This document shows positions 44,951-56,274 of a DNA stretch of 64,000 nucleotides, piece by piece. The notes under the pieces are model-generated. The model was given only the letters and a program-made list of their open reading frames with translations. It was not told the origin of the DNA and did no database searches. Every line of letters starts with the position of its first letter. Position 1 is the first letter of the stretch. Both the position numbers and the translations under genes were made by a program. This DNA is from Amylostereum areolatum. Its lineage: Eukaryota > Basidiomycota > Agaricomycetes > Russulales > Stereaceae. The stretch spans positions 1,302,001 to 1,366,000 of the forward strand of contig SAXG01000003.1 of the NCBI GenBank assembly GCA_012932865.1, given 5' to 3'.

Positions 44951-46680
44951 ATGTCCGCTCCAAAAGCTAAGGGTGCTGCCGCCAACGGCACAAGGAAGCC
45001 CAAATCAACGCCTACCAGTGATGGTACCAAAACCCCAGTCGGGGACGTGTCGCCAGCGGGCTTCGGAAAGCCTGACAAGGCCGTATTCGACGCGGAGCAG
45101 GAGCAACTTAAGAAAGAGATTGATGCCGTTCAGACCAAGCTAGTGCGTTTGTGTAGCATCCTGGAGTCGAATGTACTCTGACACCCAGGGCATTCTTTCA
45201 GAGTGCTGTCAGGGAGAAGATCGGTTTGGTCACAAAAACTGGCACCGGCAACGACAAACGTGCGACTCTTCGTGCCGAGCTCGACTCCTTACGCGGACAG
45301 CAGTCGAACAGCAAGCAGTCTCGCGGTAAGATATTCGACCAAATGAAGACTATGCAGGACGCCATGCAAAAGAAGGTGCGTCACCGTCCCTTTATACATA
45401 CACGCACCCTTAATGGCACTCTGCATCATCCAGATCAAGGATCTTCAGTCGGCGCGCAACAAAACTCCTTACAAGACCGTTGCCGAGGTCGATGCTCGCA
45501 TTGCGTACGTCCTGTATTTCCTTCACTGCACCAATCCCGTAGTAACCACCTGCCCAGTCATCTGGACAAGCAGGTCGAATCCGGGTCGATGAAGCTGGCG
45601 GATGAGAAGCGCGCCCTTCAGGAGCTTACTCAGACGAAGCGCGCACGGAAGACCGTCGAGAGTTTCCAAGCAGAGAGCGACGCCATCGACGCGGACCGCG
45701 CCGTCATCGAAGACCTCAAGAAGCAGCTTGACGACCCGGAAGCCAAGGCCGCCTCGGACCGCTACGACACTATCAAGGCCGAGCTCGACGAGTTGAAGAA
45801 GGAGAGCGACGACGTATACGCCAGTCGCAACAAGCTCTTCGACGAACGCAATGCGCTTCAGTCTCAAGCCGACAGCCTCTTCAACCAGAAACGTGAATCG
45901 GCGCAACGCTTCCGCGAGGCGAACGACCGCTACTGGAACAAAGTCAACGAGGAACGCGCGCGGCGCGCAGAGCGTGCTCGTGCCCAGCGCGAGGCCGAGG
46001 AGGAAGAAAAAAAGAAGGCACTCGCGGATCGTCTTCGTGAAGAAGCCTCAGAGCCCGCCTATCAGGTTCAAATCGAGGACTGCCAGACGCTCATCGATTA
46101 TTTCTCTGGCAAGACTACCACCGCACCGTCATCCGCTACTTTGGCGAAGGTGGGCCTCGCCGACGAACCGAAGCTGGACATCCGAACGGTAGAGGAGGTC
46201 CCTCAGGAGGGCGTTGTCGTGCGCAAGAAGAAGGACGACGAGGTGGATTACTTCGTCGGGGGCAAGAGCAAGAAGGGTAAGAAGGGCACCAAGGGCGCCG
46301 CGAAGACTGCACCCGCGGCCGATGCACCGTCCTCGGCACTCAACATTCCCTTCTCCACCCTGTCTGCTCTGCTCGCACTGTCAATACCCCCTCCCGCATC
46401 CACGGCAGACACCCCACGTGTCATCGAGGACCTCAAGACGAAGAAAGCCTGGTACGAAGCGAACCAGGCCCGCGCGACTGCCGACGCGATTGCCAAGGCG
46501 GAGGCAGACATCCGTCGATTGACGAAAGACCGATCGAACGTGGTGCCGCCGAACGGCACTGGCGAAACACCACCAGAGCCCGCACCTACACCGAAGGATG
46601 ACGACGTACCTGCGGTCACGGTACCTAGTGAGGAGGTGGTGGAGAAGCTGGAGGAAGTCAACGAGGAGGTGGCGGCATAG
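44951..46680 (+). CDS. BFR1: BFR1-like polysome/mRNP-associated coiled-coil protein
   Basis: Homologue of yeast Bfr1, a cytoplasmic mRNP and ER-polysome-associated protein linked to secretion, ploidy control and P-body formation. Exons 44951-45142, 45202-45375, 45434-45504 and 45558-46680 join to 519 residues. The Lys-rich N terminus (MSAPKAKGAAANGTRKPKST) leads to long coiled coils: KPDKAVFDAEQEQLKKEIDA, LRAELDSLRGQQSNSKQSRG, IKDLQSARNKTPYKTVAEVD, HLDKQVESGSMKLADEKRAL, RYWNKVNEERARRAERARAQ. ARNKTPYK is a Bfr1 family marker. A C-terminal region after VDYFVGGKSKKGKKG is less ordered and ends in a second short acidic coil (EEVVEKLEEVNEEVAA). All exons are in phase and intact. Confidence 0.9.
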
Positions 46681-47164
46681 CTTCCGCTTGCGTTTGTGTA
46701 CATACACGACTGATGTACGCAAGGTTTGGAGAACACCATTACCTCTTCGGGTTCTTTGTCCTCGGAATGCATCTCTAGCCCACTGAATATCGAATAATCT
46801 AATATCACTACCTACCGGCTCTCCAACTTCGGCGGCGATAATTTCTTTGACAAGTATGGTATCTGGGGGGCAAGGTTACATGAGGGACGTTGGAACGAAC
46901 GAGGAGGAATGCTGAGCGCGAAGACCGGCAATCGATACAGGACTAGTAGAGAACGACGGAGAGGTATATAAATAAGCGCGGTATGTAACAACTGACGATT
47001 GCGAGCGAAACGTGAACACTGAACACCAATAAGATTATGCACTAAGAGATGTATTAACGTAGGACTGGGGGGCCACAACGAACGAAGGATGAAGCATAAT
47101 AAACAAGGGCAGGGAGGGCTGGCCTGGACCGAGGGGGATATATATCTCGAAGAAAGAAAACAAA
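46681..47164. other. Convergent intergenic region, 0.48 kb
   Basis: Between the BFR1 and RFX stops. It holds AT-richer 3'-UTR-like sequence (several TAAT/ATAA motifs at 46795-47110) and no supported gene. Confidence 0.5.
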
Positions 47165-50161
47165 TCAAACGGCGGCTTCGGATTTCACCCCGTCGTCGTG
47201 TTCGTGTTCGCCGCCGCCGCCAGGCGCGCCGATGCCCAAATCCGTCGGCGCGAACGCTGACACGTCGAACGCGTTGCCGCCGCCGGCAACGTAGTCCGAG
47301 AAGGCGAGGCCAGACTGCACGCCGCCGAGCGGGTCGTCGTGCGTGGCCGTCGTGTCCATGTAGGACAGACCGTAGTTTTCCGGGTTGAAAGAGTTGCCTG
47401 AAGGGTCGAGCGTGCCAGACGCGTAGGGCTCGTGGTGCAAGGACGCGAGCATGCTGGATGTTGTCGGCGCGTGGCCCAGAGGGTTGGGGTACGTTTGCTC
47501 TTGTCCGATCATCGGTGATGACATGGTGAAAAAATGTTGCTGCATGACGGGCTCCACGGACGCTGCCACCGAGCTCGTCGACAACGCTACGTTTCGTAGG
47601 ACGTTGAGGGCAATCCAGTCACTGGAAAAAATATCGCTCGTGTGAGAAGAGCGTCAACAAAAACGCGGTGGAACCCAGTCCACGCACTCCAAGAAGAGCT
47701 TGAGGATCTGGAACGCGCCGAACGTCGGGTCGCTGCGGATGGTCTACAGCGAAGGAAAATCAGCCAACCTCTAAAGACTGAAACGTCGGGTCACGCACCA
47801 AATCTCGCATAACCTGGCTTGTAACGTAACCCCATCGAATAAGGACGCCTCTTGAGCTCATCGTCCCTCGCTCTTCCCCGTTCACAGAATGGCCACCCAT
47901 CAACCGCTCACAGCACTTGTCCGCCCATGCCATGACATCCCTCACCGGCTCCGCCGTCTTCGCCATCCCTTCCATGAGCTGTCGGAACTCGACTTCCAAA
48001 AGCTGCACAAGGTCCTCGTGGCGGCAGTTGCAAACGAGCGCCGACTGGTTTCGCACCGACTCGAAATCGATCTTGTCCCACGACCGGCGCATCTCGCTGA
48101 GCTGCTTCTGATTTGTGAGCACGGTGGTGAGCGCCTGAGTGACCTGGTAGATATCGAGGAAGCGCACTGCATATACATTGCGTCAGATCGAGCGGGCGCG
48201 AACGGACATGAAACAAACGCACAAACGAGATGACCGAAGCGTGCGCCCAATTCGACCTTGGGTTCCACGAACGTGTTCCCGTAATTCTCCAACGACACGA
48301 GAAGGATCTTCTCCATCTTGTCCGCCAGTTGCCGCATGCTCGCAAGCGACGATGCCGGAATCGACGAAAGCAGCTGAGAGCGGAGGGTCTCCAAGATTTC
48401 CTGGCACAAGCAAGGTTAGCGTCTGTTTCAACGGCGATAGACGGTCCACCAGCAAGCTCACATCGTAAACGATGGCGTCTCCCTTGGCCATCAACCCTGC
48501 AATGGCCGGTGCATGAACGACCTCTCGGTGAGTCCCCGTCAGATTTCCCCAGAACGAGCGTACGTGCATCTCGAACTGATCGAACCGGAAAAACCGCACG
48601 CTCTCCAGCAACAGATCCAGATGGTCCAGGAACCAACCCCACACCTCGCGCGCCGCCACGCTGTGGGCCGAGTTGGACGGGTTGGAACCGATGGCATCGT
48701 CGATAGTTGGGAAGTGCGGGAGGTGGCGGACGGAACCCGCCTGGGGCGAAGGCGCATACGACCCAGAAGTGCTCGGCATGCCTGGGGGATGGATCGGAAG
48801 GGTCGCATCCTGGTTGGGATGACGTCGGATCGGGGCATGGGCAGGGAAGGATCCGGGACGGGGCGCGACTTGGGCGTGAGCGAGCAGGTTGGCGGCCGTC
48901 GGTGTCTTGTCGGACAGCTCCTCGTGATAGAGGACGGGACTCTTGAGACCGTTGTTGAGCGTCAGGGAGTTCCGCTTGGAGGCGTTGCCGGAACTGGCAC
49001 CCTCCGAGTCGTCTTCGTCATCCTCGTCCGAGCGGTCCTCTCCTCTGTGAGACGACTCGGCCTGCTCGCTTGCGAGACGGGCGGCGTTGACGGACTGCTG
49101 GGCAGCGTTGTTGTTCGATTTGCGGATGTAGTCCTGGAGCCACTCCGCCTCGGCCGAAGTAGCTGGGCGAATGCCACAATCTGAGATGATGGATGAGCGA
49201 TAGGGATGGCGGCTGAAGAGGGGAGGAAGGGGCTCACAGTGATACTTGCTGTTCCCTCTCACCCCGAGGCGGCGCGTCTTGATCGTGGGAAAACAGAGTC
49301 TGATGGCTTTTCCCAAAGTGGCGGTGTTTATGTGCGGGATGCTGTACTGCTCGCACACTCGACGGTAGGAAAAGTAGAGGCCCTGGCGGGGGACATTGCC
49401 GTCGGGGTAGGGAGCATAGTTGGCTGTCAACCTGGAACGCGTGTGAGAAAGCGGGCGAAAAAACGCGATCAGGGGCGAAACGCACCAGGCCTGCACGAAA
49501 ATCTGTTTTGCCCTGTCGGAAGCACTGGTGGTGGTGGCCGCGCGTACGTTGGCGGCGAGCTTCTCGAGGGTAGTGGTCAGGACTGAGGGTCATGCGACCG
49601 AAAGCGCCGGGGGAGTGCATGTCTTCGCCGTGGATGCATGGGTTGACCGGTGGAGAACATGGAGTGATAGTCGACGGGATCTGTGGCGGAGAGGTACATG
49701 GAGATGTCTTCTGTTTCGCTGGAGGACGAGTGGACGCTCTCCGCATCCCTTGGATAGGGGGAAGAGGCGACGCGGGCGGCACGGATGTGGGAGGCGCGAG
49801 GGTGGGGTTTGAGGGCGGGGTTTGCGAGGCTATGGTGCGGGGGAGAGTCAGCGGGGGAGGCGATGTCTGTGGATGAGAAGGAGTAGGCGGAGGAGAAGGA
49901 GGAGTTGCGTGTGTGGTCGTTGGAAAGGGAGTTGTTGCGGGAGAGGTAGGAAGGACGGAAGAGGTCGTCGTTGGAAAGGGACATGGACTGAGGCCCGGGG
50001 CGGATGATGGAACCCTGGGAAGAGTGGGGGCGGGAATTTGGAGAGGAGGAAACGGAGTTTGACCTGGAATGGGAATGGGGATGGGAGTGGTTCAGCTGCT
50101 GGAGCGGGTTGTAGTCGATGTTGAGCGGGGCGGCCATCGGGTGAAGGTTGACGGCGGCCAT
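47165..50161 (-). CDS. RFX1: RFX-family winged-helix transcription factor
   Basis: Sequence-specific regulator; fungal RFX/Crt1 proteins repress DNA-damage-inducible genes and control cell cycle. Starts MAAVNLHPMAAPLNIDYNPL at 50161, followed by a Ser/His/Pro-rich region (NHSHPHSHSRSNSVSSSPNS). The RFX DNA-binding domain spans about 49520-49160 across introns: KQIFVQAW, then LTANYAPYPDGNVPRQGLYF, SYRRVCEQYSIPHINTATLG, KAIRLCFPTIKTRRLGVRGN and SKYHY-CGIR. Next come an acidic Ser/Asp linker and the conserved C-terminal dimerisation-type region: REVWGWFLDHLDLLLESVRF, FWGNLTGTHREVVHAPAIAG, SLENYGNTFVEPKVELGARF, VTQALTTVLTNQKQLSEMRR, VQLLEVEFRQLMEGMAKTAE. It ends in a low-complexity tail, stop 47165. 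The last intron uses donor GA|GTGCGT so that LFLDDWIALNVL is continuous. Confidence 0.9.
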
Positions 50162-50620
50162 GATTAGTCGGGGCGGTCGGGAGTAGTAGAGCGGGGAGGT
50201 CGAGGGAGTGTGGAACCGGGGTCTAGATGCGGGCCAGCCGGGATGAAAGAGAGGTGCAAACGAGGGTGGGACGTGGCGTGCGATGGCCAAGGGCAAGAAC
50301 CAAAAGGGAAGAAGGACGTCGACGTCGAGTGCGACGGCGTGGAGGCGAGGCGGGAATCGGGATGGAGGAGGCGAAAACTGCGTGAGACTCGGACCGAGGA
50401 ACTTGTGAGATGAGAAAAGCGGAAAGCGGATCTGCTCGTCGACGATGTCAACGGTCGTTGGGCGGTGGGCTTTGCTTGGGCGGGGTGTCAAGGCGACACC
50501 CTCCCGCGGCCCGCCCTTGCTATATACTCTCCTCCGCTCGCTCTTTTCCTCCGTTGATCCGGTCTGTCTCCCCCTCTCTCGATTCCTGATATCATCAAAT
50601 ATCACCGACGCTATCCTACG
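50162..50620. other. Intergenic, 0.46 kb (5' region of the RFX gene)
   Basis: Upstream of RFX and downstream of the endopolyphosphatase, both on the minus strand. GC-rich; contains CT/GA-rich tracts and an AT-rich ATATATA-like motif near 50519-50527 (minus strand TATATAGC), which may serve as a core promoter for a long-leader RFX transcript. No gene is seen. Confidence 0.4.
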
Positions 50621-53183
50621 CTATCCCATGTACATGTACTCCCGAAATCGCTTCCTCAACTTCCCCCCCTTTTTCTCCTCCCCCAGTCGCCCCGCCAGTC
50701 CCATCCATGACCCCACCGTCAAATCCTGCAGTCCGTACGGCGCGTACTTCGACCGCAATCGCCCCGGCTCCCGCAGGCCCTTCGGAAGCTCCTTCAGGGG
50801 GACGGGGTAGTCAAATTCCTGCCCCTCCTGCCCCTCCTGCTCCGGATGCAGCCGCTCCAGGGCGTACGTCAAGTATTCCAACTTGAACTTGGGCCGTGTC
50901 TTGTTCGCCAGCCGCCCCGCCGGAAGATAAAACTGCAGACAGTCGTCCCTTCAGCAAATCCCGCCCACCGTGCACACCACCCCTTCCCGTACCTGCGCAT
51001 ACCCTAGCGGGCTCCACAGTCCGTTCTCCCTGCTTGGTGCGCTCGGGTCCGTGTGCCACGGCTGGTTTAGCTTGCACCTCCAGCTGTTCTGGTGCTCAGG
51101 CCTCTGGCAAGACGCGTTTCGGTCTTCTGATGGCGGGCGCGGTCCATGCTTCCGCTTCTGACCTTTTCCCTTTTTCCTCTTCTTCTTCAGCTCGTTCAGC
51201 CTCCTCCCGCGGACTTGCCCCGCTCACGTTGTACGAGAAAACGCGAAAGGACGGCAGGTACGGGTTGGGCACCACCGACGGCGCCACGTTCACCACCCCG
51301 AAATGGTCCAGGTCGATCTTCTTCTTGCTCTTCTCTAGACTTTCGAAATCGCTGATAAGCTCGTCGAAAAGCTCGTCGTGCGCCCCCGTCTGTAGCCACA
51401 TCGACCGGGAATTCCAGGTCGCTGGCCTGCAGGAAGAAGAACTGGCCACAATCATCAATCAGACGAATGATCGCCATCGACTTTGCACGAACGCCTCACA
51501 TGATCGTTGTTCATATGCTGCGCGCCATCCCATCCGTGAGTTCATTTCCTTGCGCGAAAGCAGTGAAAGGCGTTGCTTACTCCGAACAGATGACCGAGGA
51601 TGGTATCTTGGTATCGAAGCGCCATCTCGACGTATCGAACATGCTGTCCCGACCGCGCGTTAGCATCCATCACTATCGGGAGCAGCACGGGCTGCACATC
51701 ACTCACACATTCTGGGAAATAATTCCAAGGCGATGGCGGAACGTGCCCGGTTAGCCACACCTCAAATCGGCGGAGAACGGTGTCAGCGGAGAAAGCTTTG
51801 ACAGACGGGATAGATAGTCTCACCTGCATGCCTCGGGAGCGGAACATCTCCAGTTGGACTTCCATCCAGTCTAACTGCAGGTTCCCGGGATCATCACGTT
51901 CCGTAAACTCGCAGCCCCCCACCGCTGTTTCCGAGATGAGCGGGAGAGATGTGCGCGGGGAAACAGGCGTCGCTGACCTTTGTTGGAGTCGTAAAAGTAC
52001 ATCGTGTTCAAACTCAAAACGGCCACCTGGTTCGGAATGACTTCTACAGAAAAGTAGGCACCGCGCTGGAAGACTTGATAGGACGGGAAGGGGATGAAGG
52101 CGCTCCATATCCTAAACGACGCTTCGGTGAGCTTGGCGACGCAGAGTACACCTGCATACATACGAAGAAAATCGACTAATGATCTCGTTCGGGCCTGGCG
52201 CAAACGGTAAGCAAGGAGGCGCGCAAAGAAATGGCCTCCTTACCTGCAGCTAAAATGTTCTTCAGTAAGGACAAGTCATTAGCGAGCCTTGGCGCAAGGT
52301 GAAGCATGGATAGCTACATGTGCTATAAAGTCAAATTAGAATCAGAGCTTGGTCCGTGTATGCGGGGATATAACTTACGCCAGACATCATTGTTGCCTGC
52401 GAAGACCAAAGTCCGAGGAGACGAGGAACCCGAGTCGACACGAGGAAACGGACGAAAGAGGCGGAAGCACACGCACCCATACTGGGTACGACCGGAATCC
52501 CTCGCTTTAAGAAAACGTCTTCCATCTTGGTGGCGACGGCGGTGTTTAGTTCGTATATCTCCTTGAGCGAGCGCGGGAGCTTGCGATCGTTGTCGTGTCT
52601 GCGCGTCGGGGTCGGCGACGGGAGTTTTTGATATTTCAGATTTTCAAAACACATACCGCGCATTGTCGCCCGTCCCTGCGGAAGGTCAATCATGCATTAG
52701 CTCAGGTCGATCGCAGGGAGTCACAGGGACACGCACAGACGACAAAATCGATCTCGGAAGCCCAATGCTTGTCGAGGAAGTCGAGGGTAAAGTTCGTGAG
52801 CCGTAAGGGAGAGTCGCAGTCGCTGTTTGAGGGTTAGTCACGACCTGATGGGAGAACGAAGACGGATAAGGACGCACCTGTAGGGGAGACCGTAATAGCC
52901 CGCGCGCTCCTCTTCCTTCTTTGGTTTTTTTCTATGGCAGGAAGAGGATTCTGAGGCGTGAACGCGATAATGGGGGTCTGGATGGATATCTGTGATGTGG
53001 AGAAAACGACCGTGGAGCTTGCGGCGGGGCGTATCTTCTGAGCGAAGGTCAGGATGAGGGTTGGAAGGGCGAGATGACGAGGACGGACGAGAGGCAGGAA
53101 CCTGAAAAGGCTGCTGGGCAGTGGGCAGGGGACAGAGCGGGTCCGATGGCGAGGAAAGAGAGACAGGTGATGAGGAGGATCAT
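50621..53183 (-). CDS. PPN1: Vacuolar endopolyphosphatase (PPN1-like)
   Basis: Metallophosphoesterase that cleaves long polyphosphate chains in the vacuole. The likely start is MILLITCLSFLAIGPAL at 53183, a signal/anchor segment. Metal-binding motifs are present in order: HITDIHPDPHY (about 52980), WTGDNARHDND (about 52660-52610, split by an intron), GIPVVPS before the GNND box, ALSLNTMYFYDSN, EVQLEMFRSRGM and WLTGHVPPSPWNYFPE. Near the end are VNVAPSVVPNPYLPSFRVFS and an acidic Glu/Lys stretch; the C terminus is YLTYALERLHPEQEG followed by PVPLKELPKGLREPG, with the stop at 50621. About eleven introns. One frame break: the signal-peptide frame and the downstream QQPFQVPASR frame differ by one base (about 53116-53118), so one base appears extra or the true start lies elsewhere. 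Confidence 0.85.
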
Positions 53184-54037
53184 GGTGAATGCATACGGAG
53201 AAGTTGAGAAGGGTTGTGGTCACTGGTCAGGATGGTGTAGGACCCGTCGACGGCAGTCCTCGTCCATCTACCCGAACAGGGCCAGTTGGGACGGTGACGC
53301 GCGGGTACGCACGTTTGTCGCATCTTGCTTCTTCACCGCCGCCTGCGTCATCAACTCAATGGCCACATTCCACGCGTCACGCCAGCGCGTAGGACAACGC
53401 ATGCGTGTATTAGACGGGCCGCGGACGACGCGCGGCAACGCTCTCGTTTTCGCCGGGGCGACCGTGGAAAATAGAGGACAATGGGCCAATTGGCAAGGGG
53501 CGCGGCCCCCCCGATTGGAGAGATCCCGGTGCTTAGTCAGCAGCCCCGCAAAGACTCCTAAGGAAAGGGGAAGCGGTTGTGTTGTACCCCGTCGAGAACG
53601 CCGAGAGCTTGGGGGGAAGGCGAGCATGGGTGACGATCGCGACCTGAGCCTTTCCGAACCGCTTCGTATCGCTTCCAAGCATCGACGAACGGCTACGATG
53701 GGGACGGCCAAGACCCAAGAGCGATGAGATGGCTGGCGCCGAGTTCTCGGTCAACCCGTGTCTCGGTGGCACGTGCCTCGCGCCATTGGCCATAAAATAT
53801 CGGACACTGACTCGTTCGAGCCTATCGGTCACCCCATTAGAACATTTCTCTTCCTGCTTATAAGTACCCCGTCCATCGACGCCTCTCTCCCTTTCTCTCT
53901 CTCAGCTTTCACACAGAGCCCGCCGCTTCCCTGGTCGCTTCCCCCAGACGCTCCCAGCCCCTATAAATACCGCCTTCTCATTCGCAGCCTCGCTCTCCGC
54001 ACTCTCACTCCCCTTTTGCTCGCTGGATCGCTCGCAA
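53184..54037. other. Divergent intergenic region, 0.85 kb
   Basis: Separates the endopolyphosphatase start (minus) from the small orphan gene (plus). No coding features. A TATA box and CT-rich initiator region (53878-53930) belong to the plus-strand gene. Confidence 0.5.
53962..53968 (+). promoter_or_regulatory. TATA box of the small orphan gene
   Basis: TATAAAT within CCCCTATAAATACCG lies 70-76 bp upstream of the ATG at 54038, and a CT-rich tract precedes it; the layout is that of a strong fungal core promoter. Confidence 0.6.
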
Positions 54038-54679
54038 ATGTACTCTGCTTACTCCTCCGCGTCCTCCTCCTCCATGGATCGCTTCCTCGCACCACACTCC
54101 CCCGAGGCTATCGCTCATTATCATGTCACGTACGTTCGAGCCTCCCTCCCCTCCATTCAGCCTCCTAACCCCTTCGCCACCAGCGAAAACTTTTTCGATT
54201 GGGACATGGAGCAGGCCTCCATGAACGAAGCCGTCATCGCTGGATGCGCTTCCTACAAAGCTCTTAACCGCTATCTCAGTGGCGCCGACATCGTCTTTGT
54301 TCCCCGTACACGGAACGAGCTTGAGAGCATCCTGTGCGTCCTGCCATTCCCACTCCTTATCCCACCTTCTCACGCTTATCCTTGGCAATCTCAGGCGCCG
54401 CTATTCGTACGACGGAATTCACAACCTCATCGCCAAAGCCCGCAGCCCGCTCGAAGAAGGCGGCTACAGTCGCGTACGTAGCCTTCCTTGGCGCTCTCTC
54501 CCCCCTTATCTAACCTCCTCCCTCCGCGCGTGTAGATTTGCCACATCGCCGAGACCTCCATCCGGAATATGCTCCAGACTGGCGACAACACCCACATCCT
54601 GCTCTCTCTGCACTGCCAACCGAACGTGCCAGAGCATGCGGTGCTTGACCACTCGCCTTCGAGAACGATCAGGATATAA
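54038..54679 (+). CDS. Small protein of unknown function (172 residues)
   Basis: Exons 54038-54333, 54395-54473 and 54536-54679 join in phase to 172 residues, starting MYSAYSSASSSSMDRFLAPH. No signal peptide or membrane segment. The N terminus is Ser/Tyr-rich; the middle has FDWDMEQASMNEAVIAGCAS and SGADIVFVPRTRNELESIL, and the last exons read YDGIHNLIAKARSPLEEGGY and SIRNMLQTGDNTHILLSLHC. The intron positions, the well-formed donors (GTGCGT, GTACGT) and the strong TATA box argue for a genuine expressed gene. I do not recognise the family. The gene is followed by about 440 bp without coding signal. Confidence 0.65.
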
Positions 54680-55115
54680 CTCCAGCCTCTCGGCCTTTGC
54701 TCCCCTTATTATTATTGTCGCGTCCTGTAAGATCTCACCTTTAGCTGCACCACGAAACATCATCGCCACGCTTTGTCCCCATTGTATCATCGCTCTTCAC
54801 ATCATCTCCTCGCAGTTCTGTAATTACCCCATGCGCTTTCCGTATGATAGATATCGCCGTGGCTTGTAATTATCGCCCCCTCGTTTTACTTCCGCCATCC
54901 TGATCCTCGGGAGGAGCAATGTTATAGATCCGTCGCCTCCGGGCCATGTAATATACACCTTTTGACTGATGGCTCTTTCTCGCATGCATCAACGTTGAAG
55001 GTGTGGTCGCGTTCGTGCCGTAGTACTACCCTTTAGGCTTTCGCGATCTGCATATATTTAAGGTTACAGTACCCGGCGCGTCGATGTCGATCCGCACGTG
55101 GACGCGACCAGGAGC
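54680..55115. other. Intergenic, 0.44 kb
   Basis: AT-richer sequence, 3' region of the small orphan gene; includes a Pro/Cys-coding open stretch with no motif. Nothing supported. Confidence 0.4.
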
Positions 55116-55772
55116 TTAAATCCACGAGGCAGGTCCGCAGGATCTTGTGCCCTCGTCGGCACGGACGTTGCCCAGCCACGGTCGTAGAAACACATCGAGG
55201 GTTGGAACGTTGGGACTTGGAAGGAAACACGAGTGATTCCGTACTGACCCGCCCGCGTCGATTTGCCTGGTACGTGATGCATTCGAAGCCCATCAGGCAA
55301 CACCGTACAAACTTGAGGACCAGGATGTAGGTATGAACGCTGCACGAGACGAAATGTTGTAGAAGAGAGCAAGCAAAAGAGCAATATCATTGAACAAGCG
55401 AAGGACTGAGAGCGTACTTATATCCGGTACATCAGGCCTCGTAAAGCGCCCTCGTGCTCGTCCATACAATTCCATGGCACATGCTCCCCAACCCATGATC
55501 CAGATGCTGAATGGGAATTGACCATGAACGGCAGCTCGACCTCGAAGTTGACGCCATGCGCGTTCCTGTGCAACGAAACCGCGCCGCACGCTCACTCGGA
55601 CTGGAACGCAATCAAACCAGATCTAGAAGGGTCCTTACCTGCACGAATTCATGTTGGAGAACGCGCTCGAGCGCATGCCTGTGATACCGGTGCTGAAGGC
55701 GAAGCGCTGACTGCGCCGCGAATCGCGGTATCGTGCAAGGACGTCGACTCCGGACAAACGTGGATCCAGCAT
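55116..55772 (-). CDS. Possible gene of unknown function (weak)
   Basis: On the minus strand, ATG at 55772 opens MLDPRLSGVDVLARYRDSRR, continues through FAFSTGITGMRSSAFSNMNS, crosses a well-formed intron (about 55643-55568, GTAAGG to TGCACAG), then reads AHGVNFEVELPFMVNSHSAS and WVGEHVPWNCMDEHEGALRG. A later stretch in a compatible position reads NVPTLDVFLRPWLGNVRADE with a stop at 55116-55118. Composition is protein-like and the first intron is good, but the next exon join (about 55425-55330) is uncertain and no family is recognised. It could equally be a decayed gene. A GATATAAG motif at 55804-55811 is a possible TATA element. Confidence 0.3.
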
Positions 55773-56103
55773 AGGATTTCACACCGCAGAGTCGTGGATG
55801 TGGCCGATATAAGTACGTGTTCGGGGAGCATACGCGCCTGGGACGCGCGATACATGTCGGCGAGGGCGTAACGGGGTTGCTGGGCGGGAAAGAGAACGTG
55901 GACGCCAGGTGGACGCCGACGGGACCGGGACTGCCGGGAAAAGGTTACCGTAAAAGGGCCGTAGAAAGAATGGACGGCGGGGCCGGGCGAGTGAAAAGTT
56001 CTGATCATTTGCCTCGAGGCGTCGAGTTGCCTGGGATGGCCGTCCATCTCCAAGTCTTCTCGAGAAAATCGAGCCGGATGTCTGACTCGTGGCTTGCACA
56101 CGC

Positions 56104-56111
56104 TATATAAA
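56104..56111 (+). promoter_or_regulatory. TATA box of the first MARVEL-like gene
   Basis: TATATAAA within CACGCTATATAAACGTG, 110-170 bp upstream of the two candidate ATGs (56221 and 56275). CT-rich sequence follows, as in other promoters here. Confidence 0.5.
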
Positions 56112-56274
56112 CGTGCCCCCTCCCTCCCTCGTCTATTTTCGAGGGCACAACTCACACTCACCCCGAACCTCACGATTGCCACGACTTCATCCCCACTCCC
56201 CCTCCGCCTGTCCTTTTAGATGCGCCCCCGCGACCCCCCCTCCGGCCAACACGCACCTTCTCCTTCTAGACGCA

